From: Patellaria atrata CBS 101060
Taxonomy: Eukaryota; Ascomycota; Dothideomycetes; Patellariales; Patellariaceae
Direction of reading: 5' to 3'
Assembly (NCBI GenBank): GCA_010093705.1
Contig: MU006095.1
Span: 624,315-688,314, forward strand
Length of the DNA stretch: 64,000 nucleotides
Below the pieces are notes generated by a model. It saw only the letters and a list, made by a program, of their open reading frames with translations, made no database searches and was not told the origin of the DNA. A program made the translations under genes and the position numbers. This document shows, piece after piece, positions 1 to 10,953 of the stretch. How positions within the stretch are numbered: position 1 is the first letter of the stretch; each line of letters opens with the position of its first letter.

Positions 1-611
1 CCCAAAGTTTGGAAATATTATTATATTGTGGGACTGCGAATTCTGCTCGAACTTGCTCATGGAGGAGCAAGTATTTTCTTGCAGCTGCAACTCCATGCAT
101 CTGAATGTTTCCCCAAGATCTGAGGACAGTGATAGGAACATGCCCTGGAGTAGACTTGCATGATCGTCCCTATCAGCTCTTATCTTAACCTTGCGGGGTT
201 GATCAGCTGGCACGAGGCAGTATAATCATCTACAATATTTTGCTCTCTTTGAGAGATAGCATGGATTTGGACAACCACGATCACTATCGATATCTGCAGG
301 AGCGGCAGATTGGCCTTTCAACTGGACAAAACAGCACATAGTGCAATAGCTATAGGAAGGGGAAGCGGAAATATGCTCTAACATGCTCAGAATTGAATAA
401 CTAACTCAAAGGTTTTATGAACAGAGAGTTGGGGAACTCCGTCTTGTCTTCCCCGGGTGATTTCTTTTTCCAAATCTGTAAGGTATACCAAATTATAGAC
501 CACGAAGGCCCCCCCCTCAAGGGAACAGATGATATCCCCTTTAACCTTTGCGTATCCGAAAAGAAAATATTCCGTACTCTTTGTGAAAACATTCAGTTGA
601 ACACTTACAAG
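1..611. other. Intergenic left edge
   Basis: No gene, RNA or repeat recognised. The frame of the downstream oxygenase stays open back to an ATG at 417, but those 65 extra residues do not resemble the family N-terminus, so the stretch is treated as 5' flank. Confidence 0.5.
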
Positions 612-1562
612 ATGAGCGAAGCGGTTTTGGGCTCGATCCGATATGTCAACAAGAACGAATCCACTGACCCCTGTGAGAAGGGCTTCATCCTCCACTATGC
701 CGCTCCACCAGGGTTTCCACAGAACAACTTCAGCATCGAATCCTACAAAGGGATCAAGATACACAACCTGAGGACAGCGAATCTAGCTTGGGACGAACAT
801 GGTCCTAAGATAGCTTCAATCAATAGCAATGGGATGGCACCAGAAAAGTTCGATGATGACGATTGGATTGAGAAAGTCTATCTGCCAGAGCTACACAGAT
901 CGATTTGCAAAGCTCTCGGTGGAAAGGACGTCACCGTCTTTGATTGGATGCTGAGGAAAAGAGCGGTGTCATTTCCGCAAAGAAATGTGGGAGAAAAGAA
1001 TGAAGACCAGCCACAGCCTTCGCTGTCAGCGCATATTGGTGAGTTAGATTTCCTTCACACGAAATAGCCCGGTTGACCGATGGTAGATTATACGACGGGG
1101 GAGCTTGATGGCAGAGTGGACCGGTATTTTGGGAAGGAAAGAGAACGCCTTAGCAATCGACGTTACCAAGTTATCAAGTCAGTCCCCCGTCAGGTTGGCA
1201 ATTCACCGTGAGAGGTTACATTACTGATCATTCGCAGTGTATGGAAGCCACTTGAAGGCCCATGCCGTGACTTCCCAATGGCATATTGCGACCCTAAAAG
1301 TGTCGACCGCGAAAAAGACCTTTATATGGTTGATGAAGTCTTTCCTACCGTAGCTAATGAGGTCTTCCAAGTTCATTACAACCCAAAGCATAAGTGGTAC
1401 TGGGTACGTGATCAGCTGGATTCGGAGATCACAATCTTCCAAGCGTATGATACGGAGAAGGCGCAGGAGTTGGCTGTTCCTTACTGCTCCTTCGATCTTG
1501 GTGCTGCGGGCTCAGGTATTCCTCGACAAAGCATTGAAGTTAGGGCGTTTGTATTTTATTGA
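612..1562 (+). CDS. AsaB/CmcJ-like (GA4 desaturase family) oxygenase
   Basis: Three exons, 612-1038, 1087-1177 and 1238-1562, with introns of 48 and 60 nt, give 280 aa, the usual size for this family. The joins restore the family landmarks: GSIRYV near the N-terminus, an HID (HxD-type) motif at about residue 140 created across the first junction (SAHIDYTTGELDG), the block YQVINVWKPLEGPCRDFPMA, and the C-terminal signature RQSIEVRAFVFY. Known members include the aspergillic-acid enzyme AsaB, gibberellin GA4 desaturase and proteins related to CmcJ of cephamycin synthesis; they are thought to be Fe(II)/2-oxoglutarate-type hydroxylases or desaturases in secondary metabolism. The substrate cannot be told. 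No biosynthetic backbone gene lies nearby, so it may act alone or be a relic of a dispersed cluster. The start at 612 was preferred over 417 because homologues begin shortly before the GSIRY block. Confidence 0.85.
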
Positions 1563-2355
1563 CGAGATGATTGTTGGGTGAGGAGATCAGTCCCTTTTCA
1601 ATGAATCAAGTCCAGTACGGTTATACGAGTGAGATTTTATGATCTATTAACCTCACGAAAGATTGTATAAAGTTATCTTGTAGTCCTAGAACTGAACTAG
1701 AACTCTTACGGCAGCGGCGTGTGCCAAGAAACCAATGCGGACGCGGACGGGACGGGTCGCACAGAAGACTAGAACTAGTAAGGCAGAACTACCTTAGTAT
1801 TAGTTCTACGTCCGCACTGTAGTTCTATGTACAGAGTAGATTAATAATAACGTGCGCAAAGCTTAATTACTTATTCTATAGGCTCTGGCGGTTAAAACAA
1901 AATCAGCTACTTGTAATTTCCGGCGGTGATGAAGTTAAAGTTATTAGGTTAGGGAGCTGCCGAGCTGGTCACAGGGGGTTTAGCGAAAAGGGGTGAACCA
2001 GCAAAGTAGGTAGTGATAGTTTAAACAAAACTTACAGGACAATACAATAGTCTATGCCTAGGGAACGATTTTCCCTAACCTCACGTCTAAGGTAGAGAGA
2101 GTCTAAGTACTACTTTGTAGCAAAATAGAATCTAGCAGCGCCACTGCCAATGTCCTCAAAGCTTGTACCGACCCAAGATTAGAACTATCGAGGTGAAACT
2201 ACACTTTTATCCGATGCTTCCAGCAGTCAGCAGTAGTTCTAGTGAGGTATTATTGCGAGCGTTACAGCACTTTGTAACAATTTATATTGCCTCAAGCACC
2301 AGAAACCATTCACTCGATCTCACCTTCAAGAATTGTCCCTAGCAGTTTCCATCTG
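1563..2355. other. Intergenic region with AGTTCTA/TAGAACT motifs
   Basis: No coding sequence recognised. Copies of the short motif AGTTCTA and its complement TAGAACT cluster at about 1685-1830 and 2230-2245. The same motif recurs in other intergenic stretches of the window. Confidence 0.5.
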
Positions 2356-2887
2356 ATGGACGTTGACTCTGGTGCTGGTGACTTCGGGAAAGCTCACCTC
2401 GCGGGTTGGATTCCCACTCCACCCAACAGTGCGCCCCTATTTGACCCTCTTTCCATCTCTGCCGCTGCTCTCCAGCGCCTACTCGCCTCCGGGAAGATCA
2501 CGAGTGTCCAAATCCTGAACGAGTACTATCGCCAGATTTTGTCCTATAATGGCTATCTCAAAGCGATCTACAAACTTGCACCCGGTGCCATTGCTCGTGC
2601 GGAGCAACTGGATGCTTTAAGAAGGAATGGTACGTTCCTTGGCCCGCTACATGGCATTCCGGTCCTCTTGAAGGACAATATCGGGACGGATTCGAGCTTC
2701 GAGATGGACACCACCGCTGGGACAATGGCGCTTGTTGGCTCTTTTGCGGTCAGGAACGCGCCGATTGTTGACCGGGTACATGAGTTATTCAGTTCCCTTT
2801 GCCTCGAGAGCTCGGTTTGACCGTGATTTAGCCAATTGCTGCTGGGGCAATCATTATGGGAAAGTGTACGCTCTCGGTGTGTACTAA
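2356..2887 (+). pseudogene. Amidase (amidase-signature family), N-terminal fragment
   Basis: Exon 2356-2775, a 56-nt intron (2776-2831, gtacat...ttag) and the start of a second exon encode about the first 155 residues of an amidase-signature enzyme. Recognisable blocks are FDPLSISAAALQRLLASGK, GPLHGIPVLLKDNIGTD (containing the family's catalytic lysine in LKDN), TTAGTMALVGS, and IAAGAIIMGK restored across the intron. The Ser-cisSer-Ser part of the catalytic triad, which should follow about 80 residues later, is missing. Homology stops where a TG...CA repeat of LTR type begins (2888), and no later amidase part is found downstream, so the gene is truncated and cannot make an active enzyme. The first ATG in frame with the homology is at 2356. 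Amidases of this kind hydrolyse small amides; substrates of fungal paralogues are mostly unknown. Confidence 0.75.
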
Positions 2888-2986
2888 TGTTACGGCCATA
2901 GGACGAAGGCACAGCATCACCAGTAGAACGGTAGTACGAAGCGACGGAACGGAACAACCATCACGGGACGGGAGGTCACGTGACGT

Positions 2987-3305
2987 GATCGGGGTGCTCG
3001 ACGTGCTCGACATGCACAGGAGCGAGCAGAGCGATCAGAGCGATCAGCGTGATCGGGGTGCTCGACGTGCTCGACATGNNNNNNNNNNNNNNNNNNNNNN
3101 NNNNNNNNNNNNNNNNNNNNNNNNNNNNNNNNNNNNNNNNNNNNNNNNNNNNNNNNNNNNNNNNNNNNNNNNNNNNNNGCGTGATCGGGGTGCTCGACGT
3201 GCTCGACATGCACAGGAGCGAGCAGAGCAATCAGAGCGATCAGCGTGATCGGGGTGCTCGACGTGCTCGACATACACAGGAGCGAGCAGAGCGAGCAGAG
3301 CGATC
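2987..3305 (+). repeat. 64-bp GC-rich minisatellite with embedded 100-N gap
   Basis: Units starting GATCGGGGTGCTCGACGTGC recur exactly 64 bp apart (2987 to 3051 and 3183 to 3247), ending in a run of CAGAGCGATC steps. The assembly gap 3079-3178 lies inside the array, so the true copy number is unknown. The array sits inside LTR-like copy 1, where copy 2 has a shorter GTGGACGTGGTGGACG-type run. Confidence 0.9.
3079..3178. other. Assembly gap (100 N)
   Basis: Exactly 100 N, the usual placeholder for a gap of unknown size; it interrupts the 64-bp minisatellite. Confidence 0.99.
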
Positions 3306-3661
3306 AAACAACAAAATTGACTATGGAGGATAGGAATATTTAAGGACGGTCTTTCCCTCATGTATTTAGATTCTTCGTAGTTATTCTTACCATCAATCTT
3401 ACCCATAGATTTGGATGTTACGGTTTTGAACTTGACTTCACTTGTTACGCTGTTTCCATACAGTACGTCTTGTCTCATCGTGAGCATTACCCGAAGTCAA
3501 GGAGTCAGCAAGTTGTATCGTCAACTTGAAGTGCCTTTGTTATACGTATCCTATCACTTTGCCAAACCTACCTTTGTGGTTGACCACGTTAAGTGAGAAG
3601 CCAGGCGCGTTTCTAGACTTATCCAGTTCTGTCTCGATAAGTATAGACTCCCGTTGTAACA

Positions 3662-4263
3662 GGTATCAGCTCGAGAGCGTGCTACTGAGGCTCGTCAGGC
3701 TCAACAACAGCTTATTGGCGATATCAGACAGTCACGGCTACGCAATAAGGTATCAAAAGGTGTATTTACTACCACTCAACAGAAGGAAGTTGTTGTTCTA
3801 TCTCCATTAAAAGTTCAGGATAGTGGTGAAGGTAGTTCTCGTCCAAAACGCACGCGCAAAGCACCAGCACGATTTTTAGATTTTGAAACATAGATAGATC
3901 TATTTCTTACTATCTAAATAACTATGCTACCAAATTTGAATATAAACGGACTTATGGTTGTTGAGATATTCGTAATTCAAAAGCCATACTGTTGGTGGTG
4001 ATCACCGTGCACGGAGTGTCCAAGACTTCTAACCTTCTAGAACAGAAATTGATCTGTGCAGCTTTGCCGAGACTTGAGCCGACTGGAACTAGTTATAATT
4101 TTAGGTCGTTTGTATCTTATCAGATCTGTGAGATCGTCACGGACGTATGTAGACTAGTCTTGTTTACATTTAGTCCTTTAATTCAATCTACTCTACTTCG
4201 CACAGTTCCATATTTAGAAGCAGCCGTGATGGATCAAACTAGACTCAACCTCAGTGGTGGGTG
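3662..4263. other. Intergenic region with a possible transposase tail
   Basis: A plus-strand frame is open from just inside the LTR end to a TAG at about 3892. It encodes a Gln/Ala-rich segment followed by a basic tail (RPKRTRKAPARF). This resembles the C-terminal tails of fungal pogo/Fot1-type transposases but is too short to assign. The rest, to 4263, shows nothing recognisable. Confidence 0.3.
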
Positions 4264-5516
4264 CTAGTTGAGAATGGACCCATGATAAACACTTCCCCAA
4301 CTATCAAAAAGGCCATCAGTCCACCCAATAATCATTCCTCGAAGCCCCGGTGAATTGAGGCTTCCCCAACATACCGAACCATGTGTTTCTTTGTCGGACT
4401 TCCGAAACACCCAAACCATATTTGAAATCCCAGGAGGTAGTCTTCCAGCAGTAAAAATACCAAACACAATAAGAATTACAAGGATCAATACTCCACCAAA
4501 CATCGTCAACCAGGGCCTTTGCATCTTCACTCCACGGAATTTCCGCCCATGAGCACACCTCAGAAGTATTACATCCATCAACTGAAAGATTACACTAGCC
4601 GAGAGACAGACAATTGTGCCAGTAAGCCAATCTGCTTGTTGACGAGCGGAAAGTTCGATGCATCCAATGCCGTTACTACTGCTACCGGAAACGGGGTAGA
4701 TGTCGCAAGTGCCAGGTACGACAACAGCTACAGCAAAATCTCTGAATGCTGGCGAACACCACTTCACTTTCTTATCTGGTCCATGTTTGCCCTTGACTGC
4801 GAATACCAGTCCTATGATTTGTAGGACAACCATGATCAGGAGGAAAACGAAAGCGAACAAGGCAACGACGGCGTGTCTGAGCACATCGTTATGACGCGCC
4901 TGCGGAATAGCTTCGACTTCTCCTATTGTCGAGACTGTCACGTATCTCCCTTTGGCGGATTCATTAGCTTCGGGGTCTGTTGGCGGGTCTAAATCTTGGT
5001 TCCGATTAGCCGCAGCTCGTGAATTGACAAAGGACAAAGCTTACCTATTTGAACTACAGGGGCTGAGGATGGTACGGAGCTGCTTTTCCTTCCGAGCTCT
5101 GATATAGCCTTGCAAAATGCTTGAATAAGATTTCGAAAACCATGCTTTTCAACGATAAGGACAATCATCTGCAGCATTGCCCCAACATCTAATATGAGCG
5201 TTAAAGGCATCCATACCAGGACCATCTCAGCTTTGAGGGAAGTGCCGTCATACGATTGGATAGTCAAGGCGATACCCAACACCGCAAGCCCAAGAGCTAG
5301 ATATTGCGCGGATTCCCATCGGACTGCCCGGATGATGCATGCAGGGAGATGGAAGAGTAAGAGAAAGAGGGCATATAACCAAGGGATCAATGCACCTCCT
5401 GGATCTGGTCGCAAATAAGTCTGCATGCAATTGAGCTTCAACGAATATGAATCATCAAACAGTGAATATTGGAGATTGCGAACGATAGTGGTGTTAGCTG
5501 AAAATTCGCATGACAT
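4264..5516 (-). CDS. Polytopic membrane protein of unknown function
   Basis: Two exons, 5516-5045 and 4988-4264, flank a 56-nt intron (gtaagc...tttag, branch-like GCTAATC) and give 398 aa. The joined sequence reads ...VVQIDPPTDPE.... Hydrophobic segments suggest about seven membrane helices, for example ALIPWLYALFLLLFHLPACI near the N-terminus, VVALFAFVFLLIMVVLQIIG in the middle and MFGGVLILVILIVFGIFTAG near the C-terminus. The loops hold cysteines (CNSI-type pairs are absent; single C in KLNC, CDIYP, GIGCIEL and VCWG) that could form disulphides. I do not recognise the family; it looks like one of the fungus-specific multi-pass proteins. A start at 5603 is also open but adds 29 residues before MSCEFSANTT without support. 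Confidence 0.7.
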
Positions 5517-6094
5517 GTTTAGTGGTAGATAAAGAAAATGGAATTCTAACAGAGTTTTGAGGTATTTTAGAGCAGCTTGACGTGACAAGTAATGTTCTTG
5601 CAATTAAGTTCCAGCGAAAGTGAGGCTGTTGGGCTTCAGGTAGAGCTATTGTCACTAGGCGACAGATGCATTAAATATCTTCAGCTAGAATGGGGCATTG
5701 GAAGTAGCTAAGTTTCAAGGCAACAGTCATAGCCGCGAGGCTGAAAGTCTGTATGCAAGGCTATCTTCACAAATTCAGCGATGTTCGCAGACTTGGTTGC
5801 GCCAACTTTACGGAGTGAGAATTGAGGATCGAATAAACGACAGACTAATACAGTTTGCTGTGCCCCGCTTAGGCAATACAAGGTGGTTTAAGATATATAA
5901 AACTCTAAAAGAGGTCATTCTAAAGGTTTGCGGTGAGGCATTTAGGCGACAAGGCTGTAGGAAGAAAAGCTTTATCAATGTGTGCAGGAAATGGATGGAA
6001 CGTTGCGACGAGGGAGGTATAATGAAGACGATAATGTAGCTGCCAGATATCATCTAATTTAATACTGAGTATTTCAAGGGAACAATATCATATT
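5517..6094. other. Intergenic region
   Basis: A 113-codon open frame at 5698-6039 has no recognisable homology, an AT-rich composition and no intron or domain evidence. It is not called as a gene. Nothing else seen. Confidence 0.4.
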
Positions 6095-6633
6095 AGATAC
6101 GGCCACAAGTTGTGAGAACAGGCAATTGACGAGTGGGGGAGAGAAGGAAGCCACTCGGCACAACCACGGGGGAAAGTCAGTGCTACGGGAGTCACGTGAC
6201 TTGGACGCGGTGGACGTGGTGGACGCAGTGGACGTTGGACGGGCAGTACGGCCAGCACGTCCAAACACTCAAATAGAACTCTGAGGAGGAATACTTAAGA
6301 AAGCTCCTTTGCGCATGTATTTAGATTCTTCGTAGTTCTTTTTACTAACATATCTTACTACAAGATTGGATGTTACGGTCTTTGACAACTCACCTTTGTC
6401 TTACTGTGTTCGTACAGTATCACTTGTCTCTACTGTGAAGCCTTTGAGAGAGAGTTAGGGGGAAGCAAATTATATCATTAACTTGAAGTGCAAACCTTTA
6501 CACGTTCTATCACAAAGCGGAAACCAAACCCTTTTCGTAAGAGAAGGAGGTGCCTCCCGAGTGAGAAACCTTGCGCGTTTTTATATTTGTCGTGTTCCGA
6601 CTAGACAGGTATAAACTCCCGCCATTTTTAACA
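6095..6633 (+). mobile_element. Solo-LTR-like repeat, copy 2
   Basis: This stretch aligns with copy 1 (2888-3661) along most of its length, from the TACGGCCA block at the start to the final TAACA. It contains the shared CACGTGAC box and a short GTGGACG-rich run where copy 1 carries the minisatellite. Flanking pentamers ATATT and TTATT differ at one base and may be an eroded target duplication. No internal genes follow, so it is read as an old solo LTR. Confidence 0.5.
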
Positions 6634-7540
6634 TTATTCGACCGGTAACCTTGGTAAAATTTATGCTTAGCTTTAGTTCTGATTTAGCTTAGGATATGAG
6701 TCGACTTACCAGGCCATCCCTACCACTTAGCGTACATCTTACCCTTCTGAGCGACTTAAGCTAGTTGGAAAAAAAGTTCGGTCTCTGTCTATTTGTTAGA
6801 TGGTGGAGCTATCGGGGTGTTGATTCTTGTGGTAACCAGGGGTAGTGAGCTAGTCGCCTATACCACCACAATTACGGTATCGTCGTAACCTAGGGTTTCT
6901 AAACTAACATAACACTATCTTTTAGTTCTTATGTTGGTGCTATTTTCGTTATTTTCTGAGACATAGATTTCATACTGTTCCGTCCGTTTTAGTACACACC
7001 TACAGTATATAACAGCTAGATAGAACCTCTCTGCTGAGAATCAAGCGACATATTCCATGCACCTGCAGATCCAGTTTATCTCACACTATTGCTAGACGGA
7101 GGTGGACTGCGATGGTGTTAAGTTTTAGAACTATGTCGAGCCTTGGCATGGTCATGTGACTATCAGGGAAATTTTGAATATCGGATCGGAAGTTTTATTC
7201 TTCTAAAGATAAACTCATATGAAATTATTGCTAATAGATTTGTTCATACAACATAGAAATCGCTCCATAACATGTGACCAACAGTGATAGGAACTGATTC
7301 TTATCCATTCACACCTAACACGGTTTAGGAGTCGTAGAGGTTGGGCAAGACTTATATACTAACAAGTAGCAGTGGAACAGCTAACCTATAAGGAGGACAT
7401 CTACTTTTGATAATTGCTCTCAAACAAACATACTTCATAATTAATGTGTAGGGATGAACTAGGACAGCAAGTAATATAAACAGCTCCCTAGGTTACAACT
7501 TCTTTTCATCATGATACGATTCCCAGTAGCCGACCTCATG
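6634..7540. other. Intergenic, AT-rich, nothing recognised
   Basis: There are no long open frames, no RNA gene and no clear repeat. It may contain decayed transposon sequence, but nothing can be named. Confidence 0.4.
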
Positions 7541-8452
7541 CTAAAGCCGCACATGAAGGCCGTACTTATCATATGGAAAGTCCTCTAGACTATGTCTCAT
7601 CTCTGCCCGTCTATCCTCTGACAGCAAACCATGACATTCACTCGCGTCCTCCATAAGCCCTTTGTTGAGCCTACTGTCCCTGAAGTCTGGTGGTTGACCG
7701 TCCTCTTCCGTTCTCCCCATGAGCACGTCCATTTCTATCCCTCTACAAATCTCCGCCAACCCAGGATGCGGGACCCAAACCACCCTCATACCTGCTCTCC
7801 TTCCTGCCTCAACACCAGCTATCGAGTCTTCGAATACAAGACATTCCTCTGGTTTCAATTCTGGCTCTCCATCCGCCACAGAAACATGATTCAGGCGTCT
7901 CAAAGCAAGTAAGAAAATATCGGGACTAGGCTTTTTATCGCAGTACGCCATTTCTGAGTCGTCCCCGAAGACTTGGCAGGATGTTTCAGCAAAAGTAGCA
8001 GAGATGATCGGTATGTGGGATGTCTTTAGATTGAAGAGATGGTGACCGGCTGAGCTAGCTAGGGCGAGTTTGGTGGGCGGGGAAACCTTGGTGCTGAGCG
8101 TCGATAGGAGGGTATCTACTCCAGGAAGCAGCCTGCTATTCGTGAAGAGATTTGTATACGCTTCTTCTTTCGTCTTCCATTCTGATATCGAGAGGGGCAC
8201 TTCTGCCCATTCGAGAAGGCGCATGGTTCCCTATTACAACTTGAGGAAGAGAAAATGAGAAGATGCGATAAGGTAACAAGATACCGAAGTCCCTCGACTC
8301 TGCTGAACAGCCTTGATCCTCCATGGATAATTGAGCTTTCCGTACTCTTGCAGGATATTGTTGTATATGTCAGAATAAATGTCCTCGGAGTTTATGAGGG
8401 TACCATCCACGTCAAAAATACAAGCGCGAACGCGCGGGAAATTCGAGACCAT
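7541..8452 (-). CDS. HAD-superfamily sugar-phosphate/nucleotide-type phosphatase
   Basis: Two exons, 8452-8285 and 8230-7541, around a 54-nt intron encode 285 aa. All four HAD motifs are visible: motif I FDVDGTL with Asp14 (nucleophile) and Asp16, motif II ALASSAGH (Ser at about 115), motif III lysine in CDKKPSPDIF (about 156), and motif IV VFEDSIAGVEAG (Asp at about 191). The helical cap lies between motifs I and II (SINSED-like start, LLEWAEVPL). The closest familiar groups are the DOG1/GPP-like and pseudouridine-5'-phosphatase-like eukaryotic HAD enzymes, which dephosphorylate small phosphorylated metabolites in the cytosol. The next gene on the same strand, 440 bp upstream, is a ketosamine-3-kinase-like protein, so the two may be functionally linked. 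Substrate is not predictable. Confidence 0.88.
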
Positions 8453-8894
8453 TTTTCTCTGACAGCTAGCTGGGTTTTTGCTTTTTGAAGGATAACGTAA
8501 GATAAGCTATAAAGCGTATGCTCTCCACTACCTAAAACTAGAGTACTCTGTGGAAAGTAGAAATTAGGTGAAATTACTCCCTGTCGAGGTAAGGATATTT
8601 TCAGTCTGTGCTGCCTTAGAATTACTGTAGTTCTAGAACTAGGACTAGTTCTACAGTAGCTACGGTACCAGTGTAACCTACAGCACTTGGCAGTCGCTCT
8701 TTTATCTCAACGCCGCAAGACGAATTTTTTGGCCTAAACTTGAGGAATCTCAGTTTTTACAGTAGATTATAATATACTATCATAGCTAAGAGTCCGCATG
8801 TTGCATCATTTTTATACTATAATCGCAGTCTGATCATCACCTGAACATGTCCTATCGAGTTGGTGCTGTTTCATTACTATCACAACAACCGAAT
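8453..8894. promoter_or_regulatory. Intergenic/promoter region of the HAD gene with AGTTCTAGAACT palindrome
   Basis: This is the 5' flank of the HAD phosphatase gene. It holds the longest copy of the recurring palindromic motif, TAGTTCTAGAACTAGGACTA, at about 8630-8650. No TATA box stands out. The motif's role is unknown. Confidence 0.4.
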
Positions 8895-10518
8895 TCAGAG
8901 TGGTTCTTCCTCCTCCTCTTCTTCTTTGTCAAGCGTAATCTCATGTTTTCCCTTCTCCTCCGTTGCTCCAGTCATAGTGTCTTGTACAACCTTCATCATC
9001 TCGGCTTTGTATCTGCATTTGGAAGTACAATTAGCACGTTTCTTATAAACCCGAGAGATCAAAGGCCCAGATAGAGCTAGGGTTTTTTCACATCATTGGA
9101 CGTACGTACTCTTGTGGACAAAACATCTTGCACAAAGTGGTCATATCGTCGTACACACTGTGCGGGGTTAACAATCTATTCAAGATGCCTAAATGGTCTA
9201 GGGAACACAAACATCTGTCGCTGTTGAGATCCAGGAATATAGATCGTATTTCCAATGTTGAAGGTCAATGAGTAGAGTAAGTTCCGTGCGTCCCAATCCT
9301 CAACAGGTTCCGATACAGGGAAGTGTTTCTTATAACTTCTAATATAGGCTTTATTGCTCAATCGATGCCTCGGGGCTCGCCAGTTGCCAGTGTCATACTC
9401 ATTGTGTCCATAGAAAGAGCAAACATCGAAAACAAATGCTTCCCCTGTCTTTGCATCCATCGCGGTATTGCCATCCCAGCAATCCCCGTGAACGAGGCAA
9501 GGCTTTAGCGTACGACCGTCGGACTGAAGCGGCAAGAGAAGACGTGGAACGACTTTCTCAAGCGTCAATTTGCAAACAACGTCGAATTCTGGCCATTTGA
9601 GGATTGGCTTTGCTAATTCCATAACATGGCTAAGATGCCGCCGGAATAGTACACACCAGGAATCTTCCCAAGTGTTGACAGCCTGGGCAATTCGAGCATG
9701 ACAGGTAGCCATGTGGAAGCCAAACTTCCCGGTAGGAGAAACGGAGCGTTGATGTAAATCTGCAAGTCCTGCGGCCAACTTGATGGGATCCGCAGGCTTA
9801 CTGCGTTAACAACCTACTGTAAATTTGCTTTGACTCCGTTCCATCATGCGCACCAACTGTGCCGAACACGACTTGTGGGAGATCGCCTGGAAATTGAAGG
9901 AAAGAAACGACCAGGCCTTCACATAAGTGAATCCTGAAGTTCCCAGGGGATATCAGAGAATGGGACACACCTGTTCTCCAACATCTCGGAATTCAGCAAG
10001 AAGAAAATACGTCTCGTGCTCGGCTTGTTCGTATTTGCCCCATGCGTATGGCTTCGGTACAAAAGAGGGTGAAAGTGCATGGATAGCTTTGAGAGATTCA
10101 TATTCACCCTCGCACATGTGTCGTCCAGTCTCACCGAGGGACACTACCTATGAAAATCGCAAGACATTAGACCTCTCCACATTGTCATGATCGTAGGGAC
10201 CAAACCTTCAAGAAATAGTACTGTGTCTCTCTCGAGGGCAATCGAACCAGGACCTTCGCCGTCTTGCCCCATAAGGATTCTCCATAATTAAGGGCCCGTA
10301 CAACTTCAGTTCCAGGGATAGGAAAAGCTGGAATATGAGTCAATCACAGTGTTTGAATCATGTAGATTAGCGTTCATACCCGCAATGACGCTTTGATCTA
10401 CTTCATAGGACCCACCAGCCTTGGGCGGCAAAAAGGGTTCGGATGGAGTCTTTTCTACCTCTCTTTGTGCCTTACTAATAGCGATGTTCGATATAGTGTG
10501 CTCTATTTCGACAATCAT
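8895..10518 (-). CDS. Ketosamine-3-kinase-like / aminoglycoside-phosphotransferase-fold protein
   Basis: Six exons are proposed: 10518-10380, 10327-10206, 10147-9971, 9796-9213, 9157-9106 and 9041-8895 (406 aa). Joins restore the fructosamine/ketosamine-3-kinase pattern: VIAAFPIPGTEVVRALNYGE, ESLWGKTAKV, YYFLKVVSLGETGRHM, AEFRDVGEQ, KLAAGLADLHQRSVSP, GKFGFHMAT, the catalytic loop CLVHGDCWDGN, and FVFDVCSFYGHNEYD. The family phosphorylates sugar-derived lysine adducts for protein deglycation; some fungal paralogues act on other small molecules. The plain frame ends at 9176, but a splice after residue about 340 continues with IVYDDMTTLCKMFCPQEY, matching the family C-terminus, and then an acidic tail ending at 8895. 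The third intron is about 174 nt, longer than the others, and its exact borders (9971/9796 or 9969/9800) and the last intron (64 nt) are uncertain. Confidence 0.78.
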
Positions 10519-10953
10519 GTTGAAAGGGTCATGTAAAATTGGTGTCTTGACGTGAGCGTAGCTGTCTCAGGGCTAGAAGAGTGAGCCAGCTCATTCCCGC
10601 CTCATAAGTAGGAGCTAATATTTAATAAGGAAGGTGGGCTGTACGTGAAAGCTATTCCTTATCAATTAGGTGTTATACATGTTAGGGGCCACAATAGAAT
10701 GTGGAACATTGCTTTTCGAGACCCTAGCCTTGGTACAGTAGCTGGCGAATTGTAACTGGAGAAGGGGACGGCATGGACGTAATTCTATATTGAAGGTGGG
10801 CAACTTGAGTTTTTGGGGCTTTCTTACTCAGCTCCCACCTACCGGGGCGCGAACATCACGAACCATGAGTTCAGCACGACGCATTCAGTCACTTTATATC
10901 GTCTCTGTCTTTAATAAACCCATGGGTGCGTGTTCGATACATGCTAGTGTCGT
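10519..10953. promoter_or_regulatory. Divergent intergenic region between kinase-like gene and NLR gene
   Basis: It separates the minus-strand ketosamine-kinase-like gene from the plus-strand receptor gene and must hold both promoters. No specific site is recognised. Confidence 0.4.

Larger units (their letters stand above)
2888..3661 (+). mobile_element. Solo-LTR-like repeat, copy 1 (contains minisatellite and gap)
   Basis: The element begins TGTTACGGCC and ends TTGTAACA, the short inverted TG...CA ends typical of LTRs. A diverged second copy lies at about 6095-6633; the best shared block is around TGTATTTAGATTCTTCGTAG, followed by GGATGTTACGG and AACTTGAAGTGC. No internal retrotransposon genes adjoin it and no target duplication is visible, so it is a fossil, either solo or rearranged. 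It lies at the point where the amidase homology ends. Family (Ty1/copia or Ty3/gypsy) cannot be assigned. Confidence 0.55.

Noticed and set aside
5698-6039. 113-codon open frame upstream of LTR copy 2
   Set aside because: No domain, no splice evidence, AT-rich composition and position next to a repeat; likely chance.
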